DNA of 32,554 nt, from assembly GCA_029259795.1 (NCBI GenBank), contig JAJDEM010000401.1:1-32554 (forward strand). The letters are read 5' to 3'. Below are positions 19,086 through 26,026 of this stretch, piece after piece. The notes below the pieces were generated by a model. That model had not been told where the DNA came from. It saw only the letters and a program-made list of their open reading frames with translations, and made no database searches. The DNA is from Planctomycetota bacterium (lineage in GTDB: Bacteria > Planctomycetota > PLA2 > JAEUHO01). The position numbers and the translations under genes were made by a program. Each line of letters begins with the position of its first letter. The first letter of the stretch is position 1.

Positions 19086-19478
19086 CTAGCGTACCGACCC
19101 GCGCGCATCCCAGAGATAGAGCGCAAAGAGCGGCAGCCATAGGAAGTCGTTCGGCAGGTTCACGTAGAGGATCGCTTCCGCAGGCCACGCCCCGCCTGCG
19201 ACCGACCAGCCCATGCCGATCGGGCCGAGCACCTTGCCGATGAACCCCACGGCGGCGATCCACCAACCGGACTCCGGGCGGCGCGCGACCTGCAGGTAGA
19301 GCAGACCGTAGAGGCCGAGCACCATGCCGAGGCACGCGAAGAGCTCGGGATAGCGCAGCGCCTCCATGCCGAGCACCTCGGGCAGCCACTGCGGATGGAG
19401 CGCGGTGAGCAGGCCCCAGGCGACGTTGTAGATCGCCGCGGCCGCGAATACCGCTCGGTGGAGCTTGCGACGCTTCAC
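19086..19478 (-). CDS. Small four-helix integral membrane protein, function unknown
   Basis: 130 residues with four predicted membrane helices (AVFAAAAIYNVAWGLL; YPELFACLGMVLGLYGLLYL; WWIAAVGFIGKVLGPIGM; LWLPLFALYLW). The start is GTG at 19478, overlapping the upstream stop in a GTGA arrangement. The reading frame stays open far upstream, but that region is the preceding gene. It resembles small membrane proteins found widely in bacteria without assigned function. It lies between another membrane protein and the PDZ/DUF6288-like gene, all on one strand with almost no spacing. Confidence 0.75.
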   Translation of the reverse strand: MKRRKLHRAVFAAAAIYNVAWGLLTALHPQWLPEVLGMEALRYPELFACLGMVLGLYGLLYLQVARRPESGWWIAAVGFIGKVLGPIGMGWSVAGGAWPAEAILYVNLPNDFLWLPLFALYLWDARGSVR

Positions 19479-20110
19479 GCCACGCTCCGCAGCTGCCTGA
19501 CGACGAGGAGGGTCCACACCGGATACCCAAGCAGGGTAAGGCCCGTCGCCGCCTCGATCAGCAGGAGCGGGCCGGTCACGGCTACGACGCAGATCGAGAA
19601 GCCTGCGAGCACGACGCCCCACCCAAGCCAACCCACGATGGACTTGAACGGCGGCGCAAGCGCGCGAAGCAACAACACGACGCCGAGCGTGTAGAGGCCG
19701 TTCGCCACACACGCCCCACCGAAGAACGCAACCGCCTGCTGGATCTCGAAGTCGAAGAGGGAGTCCGGCACCGCCGCCGAGTCGATCCAGAGGCAGTCGC
19801 AGCTGATGTCGACGATCGCCGCCGAGAGTGAGACCCCGAACGCCGACCACGCAGCCGCTCCGCCGATGCGCGAGGCGAGCCCGTGCGTCAACCACGCCAT
19901 GCTCACGGCCGCGAGTGCCCAGAGGACCCAGGACAAGACCCACGGAGCCGGCGCATCGACGAGGTAGCGGATCCGCTCGTCTACAGGAAATGCCAGCGAG
20001 CCCGGCTTGATCCAAGCCGCCATGGCGATCAGCCCCACGCCGTGCAGGAGCGCGTTGATCCAAGCGCGCGTGGCCAGGGCTCGATCGGTGAGTCGTGCAG
20101 CCTGCGGCAT
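19475..20110 (-). CDS. Integral membrane protein, about six helices, function unknown
   Basis: 211 residues from ATG at 20110. Helices are visible at about residues 15-35, 55-75, 80-105, 120-145, 150-170 and 175-200. No family motif or catalytic residue stands out; AAIVDISCDCLWIDS carries two cysteines. The open frame continues upstream to 20692, but that part lies opposite and inside the histidine kinase region and the inverted-repeat segment, so it is not counted. First gene of a likely three-gene operon. Its promoter must lie within or next to the structured segment 20171-20414. Confidence 0.72.
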   Translation of the reverse strand: MPQAARLTDRALATRAWINALLHGVGLIAMAAWIKPGSLAFPVDERIRYLVDAPAPWVLSWVLWALAAVSMAWLTHGLASRIGGAAAWSAFGVSLSAAIVDISCDCLWIDSAAVPDSLFDFEIQQAVAFFGGACVANGLYTLGVVLLLRALAPPFKSIVGWLGWGVVLAGFSICVVAVTGPLLLIEAATGLTLLGYPVWTLLVVRQLRSVA

Positions 20111-20170
20111 GGACCCCGAAGGTACGGGCAGCGCGGCCGAATCCTCAACTCGGAGACGGCGTGGGGGCCC

Positions 20171-20414
20171 AGCCCGGGTGTTGCGTGAAGCGTGCGCCGC
20201 TTGGCGACAGATCCGCCCAGGGCGGGGCTCGGCGGGCGACCGCCCGCTTCGTTCGAAGCAACAACCTGCTCTCGGGCTGCACTCGCGCCCGAGGTCGAAG
20301 CCGAAGGGCGGATTCGGTGCTGATCCCACCATGGACGCACTTCGGCACAGAGATCGGGTGCGGGGGTGCGCGAGAGCCGCACGATTCAGCCTGTGTTCAC
20401 GCAACACCCGGGCT
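20171..20414. repeat. 244-nt segment bounded by a perfect 19-bp inverted repeat and full of hairpins
   Basis: The left arm 20171-20189 and right arm 20396-20414 are exact reverse complements (left arm AGCCCGGGTGTTGCGTGAA). The right arm forms the last codons and stop of the histidine kinase gene. Between them lie consecutive perfect hairpins: GCGGGC/GCCCGC (20232-20247, 4-nt loop), GCTTC/GAAGC (20246-20259), CTCGGGC/GCCCGAG (20271-20293) and CCGAA/TTCGG (20301-20317). No gene is recognised inside. It could be a small non-autonomous element, a structured RNA or an elaborate terminator. No target-site duplication is visible. Confidence 0.6.
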
Positions 20415-21725
20415 AGGCAGGGTGAGCCGGAAGGTGGTCCCGCCTGCGCTCGGCGACTCGACCTCGATGCGCCCGCCATGGGCGGCGGCCGCTTGCGCGG
20501 CGAGCGCCAAGCCGAGGCCGGTCCCCGTGCCCGCGCGGGCCGTGTCGATGCGATAGAACCGATCAAACAGCCGCGCGCGCTCCGCGGCAGGAATGCCCTC
20601 GCCCTCATCGTGGACGGTGACCTGCACCTCGGCGGCGATAGCTTCCACCCCGACGTGGATCCGTGCCTTCGCCGGACCGTGCCGGATCGCATTGTCGACC
20701 AGGTTCGTGAGCGCGCGGCGGAGCGCGGCCTCGTTCCCTTGGATCAGGGTCTCATCCGCTGCGTCGACGACGAGAGACTGCTCGCGCTCGGACGCGAGTA
20801 CCTCGAGCTGCTCGCACACCGACTGCACCAACGCCGCGAGATCCATCGGCGCCACCGCCAGGACGACGCCGGCATCACCGCGCGAGAGCTCAAGCAGCTC
20901 GGAGACCAGGCGGGTCAGCCGCTCGGTCTCCTCCAGCATGCTGCCGATCACCTCCCGCGAGGTCTCGGCATCCTGCGGTTGGCTCACGGCGACCTCCCCC
21001 ACGGTGCGCAGGGCCGCCAAGGGGGTTCTCAGTTCGTGGGCGGCGTCGGAGGTGAACCGCCGCAGCTGGTCGAAGGAACGCTCGAGCCGTGCGAAGGCCT
21101 CGTTGAACACGGAGGCCAAGTGGTCGAGTTCATCCCCCGCCTCCCCGACCGGCAGCCGCTCCGAGAGACGCTCGGCGCCGATGTCCTTGGCGCGCGCCGT
21201 CATGAGGGCGACGGGCCTCAATGCCCGGTGGGCGAGGAACTGGCCGGCAATCCAGGCCAACCAGACGACCGGCAGCAGGCAGAGCGCGAGCAGGATGAGC
21301 AGGGTGCGAAGCTCTTCCTGCATCGGCGCCAGCGAGCGCCCCACGCGGATGGTGTAGGTCTCCCCAGCGACCTCGCAGTCCGCCATGTGCTGCCGGAAGG
21401 GCCCTGCGCCTTCGCGCAGCTTCGGCGGCCAGCTGATGTGCCCCTCCCCGCTCGGGTGCAGGATCTCGGCGTAGGTGTCCTCGCCCACGGCGTCGTGATG
21501 CCCGATGCGCTCGTGGTCCTTCCAGCTCAGGCTTCCGTCGACCGCGACCTCGAAGGCATGCTCGGCGCGCTCGAAGTCGTCGTGCAGGCGCGCGTCGAGT
21601 TGGTCGAGCAGCGCGGAGCGCGTGAAGCCGTAGACCACGCCCGCGTAGACCAACACCGTCAGGGCGACGGCAGCCGCGAAGCCCAGCGCCAGGCGTCCGT
21701 GGATGGTGCGCGGTCCCCAGCTCAT
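20397..21725 (-). CDS. Sensor histidine kinase (CusS/heavy-metal-sensor-like architecture)
   Basis: 442 residues. TM1 is about 11-33 and TM2 about 140-161, enclosing a periplasmic loop of about 105 residues. The loop is rich in His (H48, H56, H71, H76, H77, H90, H96, H113) and has one Cys (C117). A HAMP domain follows (about 160-212). The HisKA motif SDAAHELRTPL has phosphoacceptor His230. HATPase motifs follow: an N-box NLVDNAIRHG, DEGEGIP, FDRFYR and GTGLGLAL. The start ATG overlaps the regulator stop (ATGA). The family and the His-rich loop suggest sensing of a metal or redox state in the periplasm; the signal is not known. The last five residues (SPGVA) are encoded by an arm of the 19-bp inverted repeat. 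Confidence 0.92.
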   Translation of the reverse strand: MSWGPRTIHGRLALGFAAAVALTVLVYAGVVYGFTRSALLDQLDARLHDDFERAEHAFEVAVDGSLSWKDHERIGHHDAVGEDTYAEILHPSGEGHISWPPKLREGAGPFRQHMADCEVAGETYTIRVGRSLAPMQEELRTLLILLALCLLPVVWLAWIAGQFLAHRALRPVALMTARAKDIGAERLSERLPVGEAGDELDHLASVFNEAFARLERSFDQLRRFTSDAAHELRTPLAALRTVGEVAVSQPQDAETSREVIGSMLEETERLTRLVSELLELSRGDAGVVLAVAPMDLAALVQSVCEQLEVLASEREQSLVVDAADETLIQGNEAALRRALTNLVDNAIRHGPAKARIHVGVEAIAAEVQVTVHDEGEGIPAAERARLFDRFYRIDTARAGTGTGLGLALAAQAAAAHGGRIEVESPSAGGTTFRLTLPSPGVA

Positions 21726-22408
21726 GCCACGGGCCCAGCGCCCATGCGAAAGCCAACACCTCGAACCGTCTCGATCAGTCGCGCCTCGGGGTCGGTATCG
21801 ACCTTCTTGCGCAGCCGTGCCATGTGCACGTCGATCACGTTGTCAATCGGCGTGGCCCGCGCGGTCTCCTCCCAGACATCCCGCGCGAGCATCTCGCGCG
21901 ACACGATCCGTCCGGCGTTCTGCATGAAGTAGCGCAGCAGGTCGAACTCGCGCAGCGTGAGTTCGACCGGCTCCCCCGCAACCGTAACGCGGCGCGTCTG
22001 CACATCGAGCTCAAGCGGCCCGACCTGCAGCTGGCTCGCGCCCTCCGCTGGCGCGCGCCTGAGCAAGGCGCGCACACGGGCTTCGAACTCCGGAAACGCG
22101 AACGGCTTCACGAGGTAGTCGTCCGCACCCGCATCGAGCCCCTGCACGCGGTCTTCGATCGAGTCCTTGGCCGTGAGCAGGAGCACCGGCGTCGTCCGCC
22201 CTTCGGCGCGGATCGCCCGAAGGATCTCGATGCCGCTGCGACCCGGAAGCATCCAATCCAGGACGACGAGATCGCAAGGCTCGGAGACAAGGCGGAAGAA
22301 TCCGTCCTCACCGGTGTTCGCCACGGCGACCTCGTAGCCCGCCGCACCCAAGCCCTCGCCCACGGCCTTGGCAATCTTCGGCTCGTCTTCAATCACCAGG
22401 ATGCGCAC
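21722..22408 (-). CDS. OmpR-family response regulator (CusR-like)
   Basis: 228 residues. The receiver domain has acidic residues E7/D8, phosphoacceptor Asp51 (VVLDWMLPG), Thr79 and Lys101 (LVKPFAF). The C-terminal winged helix has LTLREFDLLRYF and NVIDVHMARLRKKVD, ending VRGVGFRMG. The arrangement and sequence resemble CusR, the copper regulator. GTG at 22408 is chosen because it gives the usual VRILVIEDEP N-terminus; GGGAGG lies 11 nt upstream. The gene is 32 nt after the selenoprotein stop and overlaps the kinase start, so all three are probably cotranscribed. OmpR-family proteins bind direct repeats with an 11-bp period, such as those at 23616-23634. Confidence 0.93.
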   Translation of the reverse strand: MRILVIEDEPKIAKAVGEGLGAAGYEVAVANTGEDGFFRLVSEPCDLVVLDWMLPGRSGIEILRAIRAEGRTTPVLLLTAKDSIEDRVQGLDAGADDYLVKPFAFPEFEARVRALLRRAPAEGASQLQVGPLELDVQTRRVTVAGEPVELTLREFDLLRYFMQNAGRIVSREMLARDVWEETARATPIDNVIDVHMARLRKKVDTDPEARLIETVRGVGFRMGAGPVA

Positions 22409-22440
22409 GCTGTGGCGGACCTCCCTGAACTCCCGGATGC

Positions 22441-23553
22441 TCAGCGCCCGGCGGGCGCTGACTTCACGACCTTCTTCTGCGCTCGCAAGAGGCGTCGGAT
22501 CCGCGTCTCGCAAGCGGCCTCGAACTTCTTCCGCGACCACGGCGGACCGGCCCAGTCGATGCGACCTTCGGCGTCGAGCAGCACCACGATGGGGTACGGG
22601 CCCGCCGGTAGGTCGAGGGACGCATAGTACGTGCCTTCGGGATCCAGCAGGACCGGGTAGGCGAGCTTCTTGCCTTCGATCCAGGTCGAGGTCTTGTCGA
22701 CGCCGCGGGTCTTCGCGCTCTGGATGGCGATGATCTGGAGACCGGAGGCTGCGAACTGCTTGTGCCACCTGACCAGGTGGGGCGTGAGGCCGTATCACGT
22801 GTCTCACCCGGGATCGGAGACGGCGATCAACACGGGCGAGCCCCTCATCCCCTCCAGCGTCGGCGGTCTATCGGCAAAGAACCAGATCCCCTCCGGGACC
22901 GCAAGCGGCGGCATGTGCGTGACGCGCGGATGGGCATCCACGGCGACCTGTGCGGGATCCTCCGCAACCGCGACGGAGGCGAGGATCTCCCCAGCTTCCC
23001 GGGCCTGCGTCACGCGGCGCAGGCGCTCCTCATGCACGACGAGCGACACGAAGCGCGTCTCGCCATCCACGGTGGTCGGCTCGATGGATACGGCCGTGCC
23101 GGGCCAGCGCTTGTCCTCATGCTGCGGCCCGCGCGAGCTGGTGATCGCAGCCAAGACCGAGCGCTTGCCCCCGCGAACCAGCGCATCCAGGCGCCGCGCC
23201 TGCGCGAGCGCCTCCGGCTGGACGAGGAACCGCCGACGCGGCGTCCAGCAGTCGTCATAGACCTGACCGGTCCACTCCTCGAACGCGCTCGCTTCGCCCT
23301 CGGCCGAGCGCAGCAGGATCCGGGCAACGAGCTTGCCGCGTGTATCCAACGCGAAGGCCGCGCGCAGAACGACGCCCTTCTTCAGCTCCGAGCGTGCCGC
23401 GGCCGTGTAGAGATCGACTGGGCTCTTGAGCACGGCCTGCGCGAGCTTCGACGTCGTGAGCTTGGGCTTGGGGTCTTCCTCCGCCGCGGCAGGCGACACG
23501 GCTCCGAGCAGAAGCGAAAGTACGAGCAGGCCGTGGCAGATCGTCGAGCGCAT
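22441..23553 (-). CDS. Exported thioredoxin-like selenoprotein with two selenocysteines (UxxU), read through two UGA codons
   Basis: One frame of 371 codons with in-frame TGA at 22806-22804 (codon 250) and 22797-22795 (codon 253), ending at TGA 22443-22441. The order is: signal peptide (1-24, cut after PAAA); a domain of unknown role (about 30-215) with WTGQVYDDCW; then a TlpA/redoxin-type domain with DRPPTLEGMRGSPVLIAVSDPG, U250-D-T-U253, YGLTPHLVRWHKQF, GLQIIAI, KKLAYPVLLDPEG and a likely cis-Pro321 (PYPIVVLLDAEGRIDW). Both stops sit exactly where thioredoxin folds have CxxC, and the frame is intact on both sides. A SECIS-like hairpin follows. The protein should act outside the cytoplasm in thiol/selenol redox chemistry. 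ATG at 23553 has GGGAG upstream. First gene of an operon with the response regulator and kinase. The alternative, a pseudogene with two nonsense mutations, is much less likely. Confidence 0.88.
22765..22797 (-). promoter_or_regulatory. Candidate bacterial SECIS element downstream of two UGA codons
   Basis: Read on the minus strand, CCACCT (22780-22775), GGTC (22774-22771), AGGTGG (22770-22765) forms a 6-bp perfect stem with a GGUC loop. The same GGUC apex occurs in the E. coli fdhF SECIS. The loop begins 20 nt after the second UGA and 29 nt after the first, both within the spacing usual for bacterial SelB-dependent recoding. One element could thus serve both codons. The hairpin is within the coding frame (TPHLVRWH), as expected for bacteria. 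Start and end here include the second UGA. Confidence 0.8.
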
Positions 23554-23615
23554 GAGCGGGTCTCCCGAGCCACGTGGGCTTCACCCCGTAGTACGTCTCA
23601 CAAGAGCCCTCGCCG

Positions 23616-23634
23616 CCTGACGTGTTCCTGACGT
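23616..23634 (-). promoter_or_regulatory. 11-bp-period direct repeat upstream of the selenoprotein operon, candidate response-regulator site
   Basis: CCTGACGT occurs at 23616-23623 and 23627-23634, an exact 11-bp period. CCTGAC at 23627 also forms an inverted repeat with GTCAGG at 23639-23644. The site lies 63-81 nt upstream of the selenoprotein start. OmpR/PhoB-type regulators bind tandem half-sites at this spacing, and such a regulator is encoded in the same operon. Autoregulation is therefore plausible. No -35/-10 pair could be fixed. Confidence 0.5.
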
Positions 23635-23719
23635 CTTTGTCAGGTGTCGCGCCGCGGGGATGCCTCAACCACCAGGACACCGCCGCCAGGGGTTTGGTTC
23701 GCGCGCGCAAGCCTCCCGC

Positions 23720-24280
23720 TCAGTCGATCCGCGTGAGGCGGCCGCGGGAGAACGTCAACTGTCGCTGTTCCTTGCGCCCATCGACAGCCCAATACAGCCA
23801 GGTCTCTGCACCACTCTCCAGAATGGAGACCTCGTCCGGCGTTCCGAACCAGGCAAGTGCACGCTTCTGGCTCAAGAACATCCAGCGCCGCCGCGTCTCC
23901 TCGTCCTCGTCCCAGTCGTCAATGGGCGCGAGGCGCTTCTTCTCCGCCGGCGGCAGCAGCCTCCCGCCCGGGTCGGCCGGATTGAGGTTCCCGCGCAGAT
24001 CCTCGCGCACGGGCTGTGCCGGCTGAGGCTGCGCCGGTGCAGGCTCGGCGATGGTCTTGAGGCCAGGCGCATCCGATCCAACCGTCCGTGCGTGACGCGT
24101 CTCCGCAAGGATCTCGGCCAGCAAGCCCTCGATGCGCTCCAGCGCCGCAACGCGCTCGCCACCCCCGACATTTCCCGGCGCGGCATCTCCCACGGAGCGG
24201 CTGCCGGGGCCGTTCGCGAGGAAGTAGCCCAGAGCCAACGACCCAACCAGGAACAACGCGGCAAGCAGCGGCTTCGGCAT
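23720..24280 (-). CDS. Membrane-anchored protein with BamE/SmpA-like C-terminal motif, function unknown
   Basis: 186 residues. An N-terminal hydrophobic helix (about 5-22) serves as anchor or signal. A short helical stretch (ERVAALERIEGLLAEILAET) is followed by a Pro/Ala/Gln-rich linker (about 78-90). The C-terminal portion reads WMFLSQKRALAWFGTPDEVSILESGAETWLYW, which resembles the small SmpA/OmlA-type fold (helix, then G-x-P, then a beta strand containing W-x-Y). It is probably periplasmic and membrane-tethered. ATG at 24280 has GGAGG 6 nt upstream. Divergent from the 24365 gene and upstream of, but not tightly linked to, the selenoprotein operon (166-nt gap). Confidence 0.75.
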   Translation of the reverse strand: MPKPLLAALFLVGSLALGYFLANGPGSRSVGDAAPGNVGGGERVAALERIEGLLAEILAETRHARTVGSDAPGLKTIAEPAPAQPQPAQPVREDLRGNLNPADPGGRLLPPAEKKRLAPIDDWDEDEETRRRWMFLSQKRALAWFGTPDEVSILESGAETWLYWAVDGRKEQRQLTFSRGRLTRID

Positions 24281-24364
24281 TCAGACCTCCGGGCCTAAGG
24301 ATACAGCCCCGCGCAGCACAGCCGGCCCTGCCTGGCGCGCCGACCGGCCCTGTAGACTTCCTCC

Positions 24365-25903
24365 ATGCGTCGGCTCGTACTCGTGGCTGGACTCCTTGCG
24401 CTCGCGGCGGGGCTCTGGCTGCTGCTGGCGGACGAAGAGCACACGACCACGCCGCCGGACGGAGAGAACGTGTCGCTCCCCCAGGGCCCGGACGTCGACG
24501 CAGCCCTCCGCGAGGTGAGCGACGCTCCCGGCCTGCGTGGACTCGGTCGTCCGGTCGCCGCCCCCAGCGCCATGGACGTGCTTCCGAAGGACGCGGGGTC
24601 GTCCGTGCAAGGACGCGTGATCGATGAGCACGGCGACGGCGTGGCGGGCGCCACCGTCGCCCTCATCTCGAGGGTCACTCTCAGCGGGATGTTCGGCGCC
24701 ACGCCCATGGAGTTCAAGAGCAACGAGGTCCTCACGGCCCGCGATGGATCCTTCGAGTTGATCGCGAACGAGGGAACCCTCGTCCGCGCGCAAGATGGCG
24801 CCGAATGGTCCCGCTCTGTGGCAGTCGAGACAGGCAAGTCCCCGGGGCCGATCACGCTACGCGTCATCCGGCGCCCGGCCATCGCAGGCATCGTATTCGG
24901 CGTCGGCGGCAAACCGGCTGCCGGCACCGCTCTCCAGATCGCCTGGACCAACGCCGCAAAGCAACGACGCACGCTCAATACCAAATCGGCAGGCGATGGC
25001 ACCTTCGCGGCGCGCGTCCCACCGGGCGTCCATCACGTCGACGTCTTGTGTGGCTTGCTTGAAGGCGGGAAGCACCCAGCGAACGCACCCATGGGCAGCG
25101 CTATGAAGGGCGTCACGCTGCCCCACACGGATCTCGTCTTCCATCTGCGACCGCCCGCGTTCATTCGTGGCGCCACGCTCGCGGCTGACGGAACGCCTCT
25201 CGCGCACATCCACATCGTGGCCCTCGCGGAGTTCGACTCGCCGCTACCAGCCCCGCGACTCCAGATTCACAGCGACAAGTCCGGGAACTTCATCTTCGGA
25301 CCCCTGCGGCCGGAGACGGCCTGGCGCCTGGTCGCCGTCGCTCGCGGCAGCACCCACACCTACACGGAGCAGGTCGTCGATGCCGGCGAGGAGGACGTCA
25401 CCTTCCACCTCACGGCGCCCAGCGTCCTGGCTGGCCGACTCACCGGCGGCGACTGCACTGGCTTTTCCGTGCAGTGGTCGATTGCCGAGGGGCCGGAGGG
25501 TGCCCGCGGCGGCACGAGCAGCGTCGACGCCAATGGCACCTTCCGCATTACGGGTCTGCCGTCAGGGCCCGTCCACCTCTACGCGCGAAAGATCGGCGCT
25601 GAGCACTACGGGATGCTCAGGGGCGCGCTGCCCGGCCCCACCGTCCACGAGGTCGCGCTCACCGAGGGGCTCGTCGTCGATGGCGCGTGCAAGGGCTACA
25701 GCGGCCGCGTGATCTTCCACCAAGGCCCGCTGCAGCATGAGTGCCGCGCCGAGAACGGGCGCTTCAGCATGCGCGGCCTCCCGCCAGGCGCCTGGGCGCT
25801 ACGCCGCGTCGCCCGCAGCGAGGGCAAGGGCTACGCCATGGAGTGGGAGACCGGCGAGCCCACCGAGGTCGTCGCGGGCGACCGCCACGTCACGCTGCGC
25901 TAG
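24365..25903 (+). CDS. Exported protein with carboxypeptidase-regulatory-like domains
   Basis: 512 residues. The N-terminal hydrophobic helix (residues 5-22) is a signal or anchor. Several beta-sandwich units follow, with the pattern V-x-G-R-V-x-D-x-x-G-x-x-V-x-G-A-x-V (SVQGRVIDEHGDGVAGATVALIS; IAGIVFGVGGKPAAGTALQIAW; FIRGATLAADGTPLAHIHIVAL; SVLAGRLTGGDCTGFSVQW). This is the hallmark of carboxypeptidase regulatory-like (transthyretin-like) repeats, often in surface or adhesive proteins. There is no enzymatic module. ATG at 24365 lacks a clear Shine-Dalgarno; no better start precedes it. The partner is unknown. Confidence 0.78.
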   Translation: MRRLVLVAGLLALAAGLWLLLADEEHTTTPPDGENVSLPQGPDVDAALREVSDAPGLRGLGRPVAAPSAMDVLPKDAGSSVQGRVIDEHGDGVAGATVALISRVTLSGMFGATPMEFKSNEVLTARDGSFELIANEGTLVRAQDGAEWSRSVAVETGKSPGPITLRVIRRPAIAGIVFGVGGKPAAGTALQIAWTNAAKQRRTLNTKSAGDGTFAARVPPGVHHVDVLCGLLEGGKHPANAPMGSAMKGVTLPHTDLVFHLRPPAFIRGATLAADGTPLAHIHIVALAEFDSPLPAPRLQIHSDKSGNFIFGPLRPETAWRLVAVARGSTHTYTEQVVDAGEEDVTFHLTAPSVLAGRLTGGDCTGFSVQWSIAEGPEGARGGTSSVDANGTFRITGLPSGPVHLYARKIGAEHYGMLRGALPGPTVHEVALTEGLVVDGACKGYSGRVIFHQGPLQHECRAENGRFSMRGLPPGAWALRRVARSEGKGYAMEWETGEPTEVVAGDRHVTLR

Positions 25904-26026
25904 CTCGGGCGCGGCTCCGGTGGCATGGCCTTGCTCCCGGCCCTCTCCCCTGTCATGGTCAAGCGTTCACGGAGACCACGGCGCGAGACGTTGCGCCGAG
26001 GCATCCGCTGGCATCCGTCGGACCTC

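Noticed and set aside
20007-21932. Plus-strand open frame of 641 codons
   Set aside because: Opposite the histidine kinase and part of the regulator, both with unmistakable motifs.
22804-23553. A stand-alone 249-residue protein ending at the first TGA, or a pseudogene with two nonsense mutations
   Set aside because: The frame continues without other stops through a complete redoxin domain. Both TGAs sit on the CxxC positions, the flanks are intact and a SECIS-like hairpin follows; random decay would not give this pattern.
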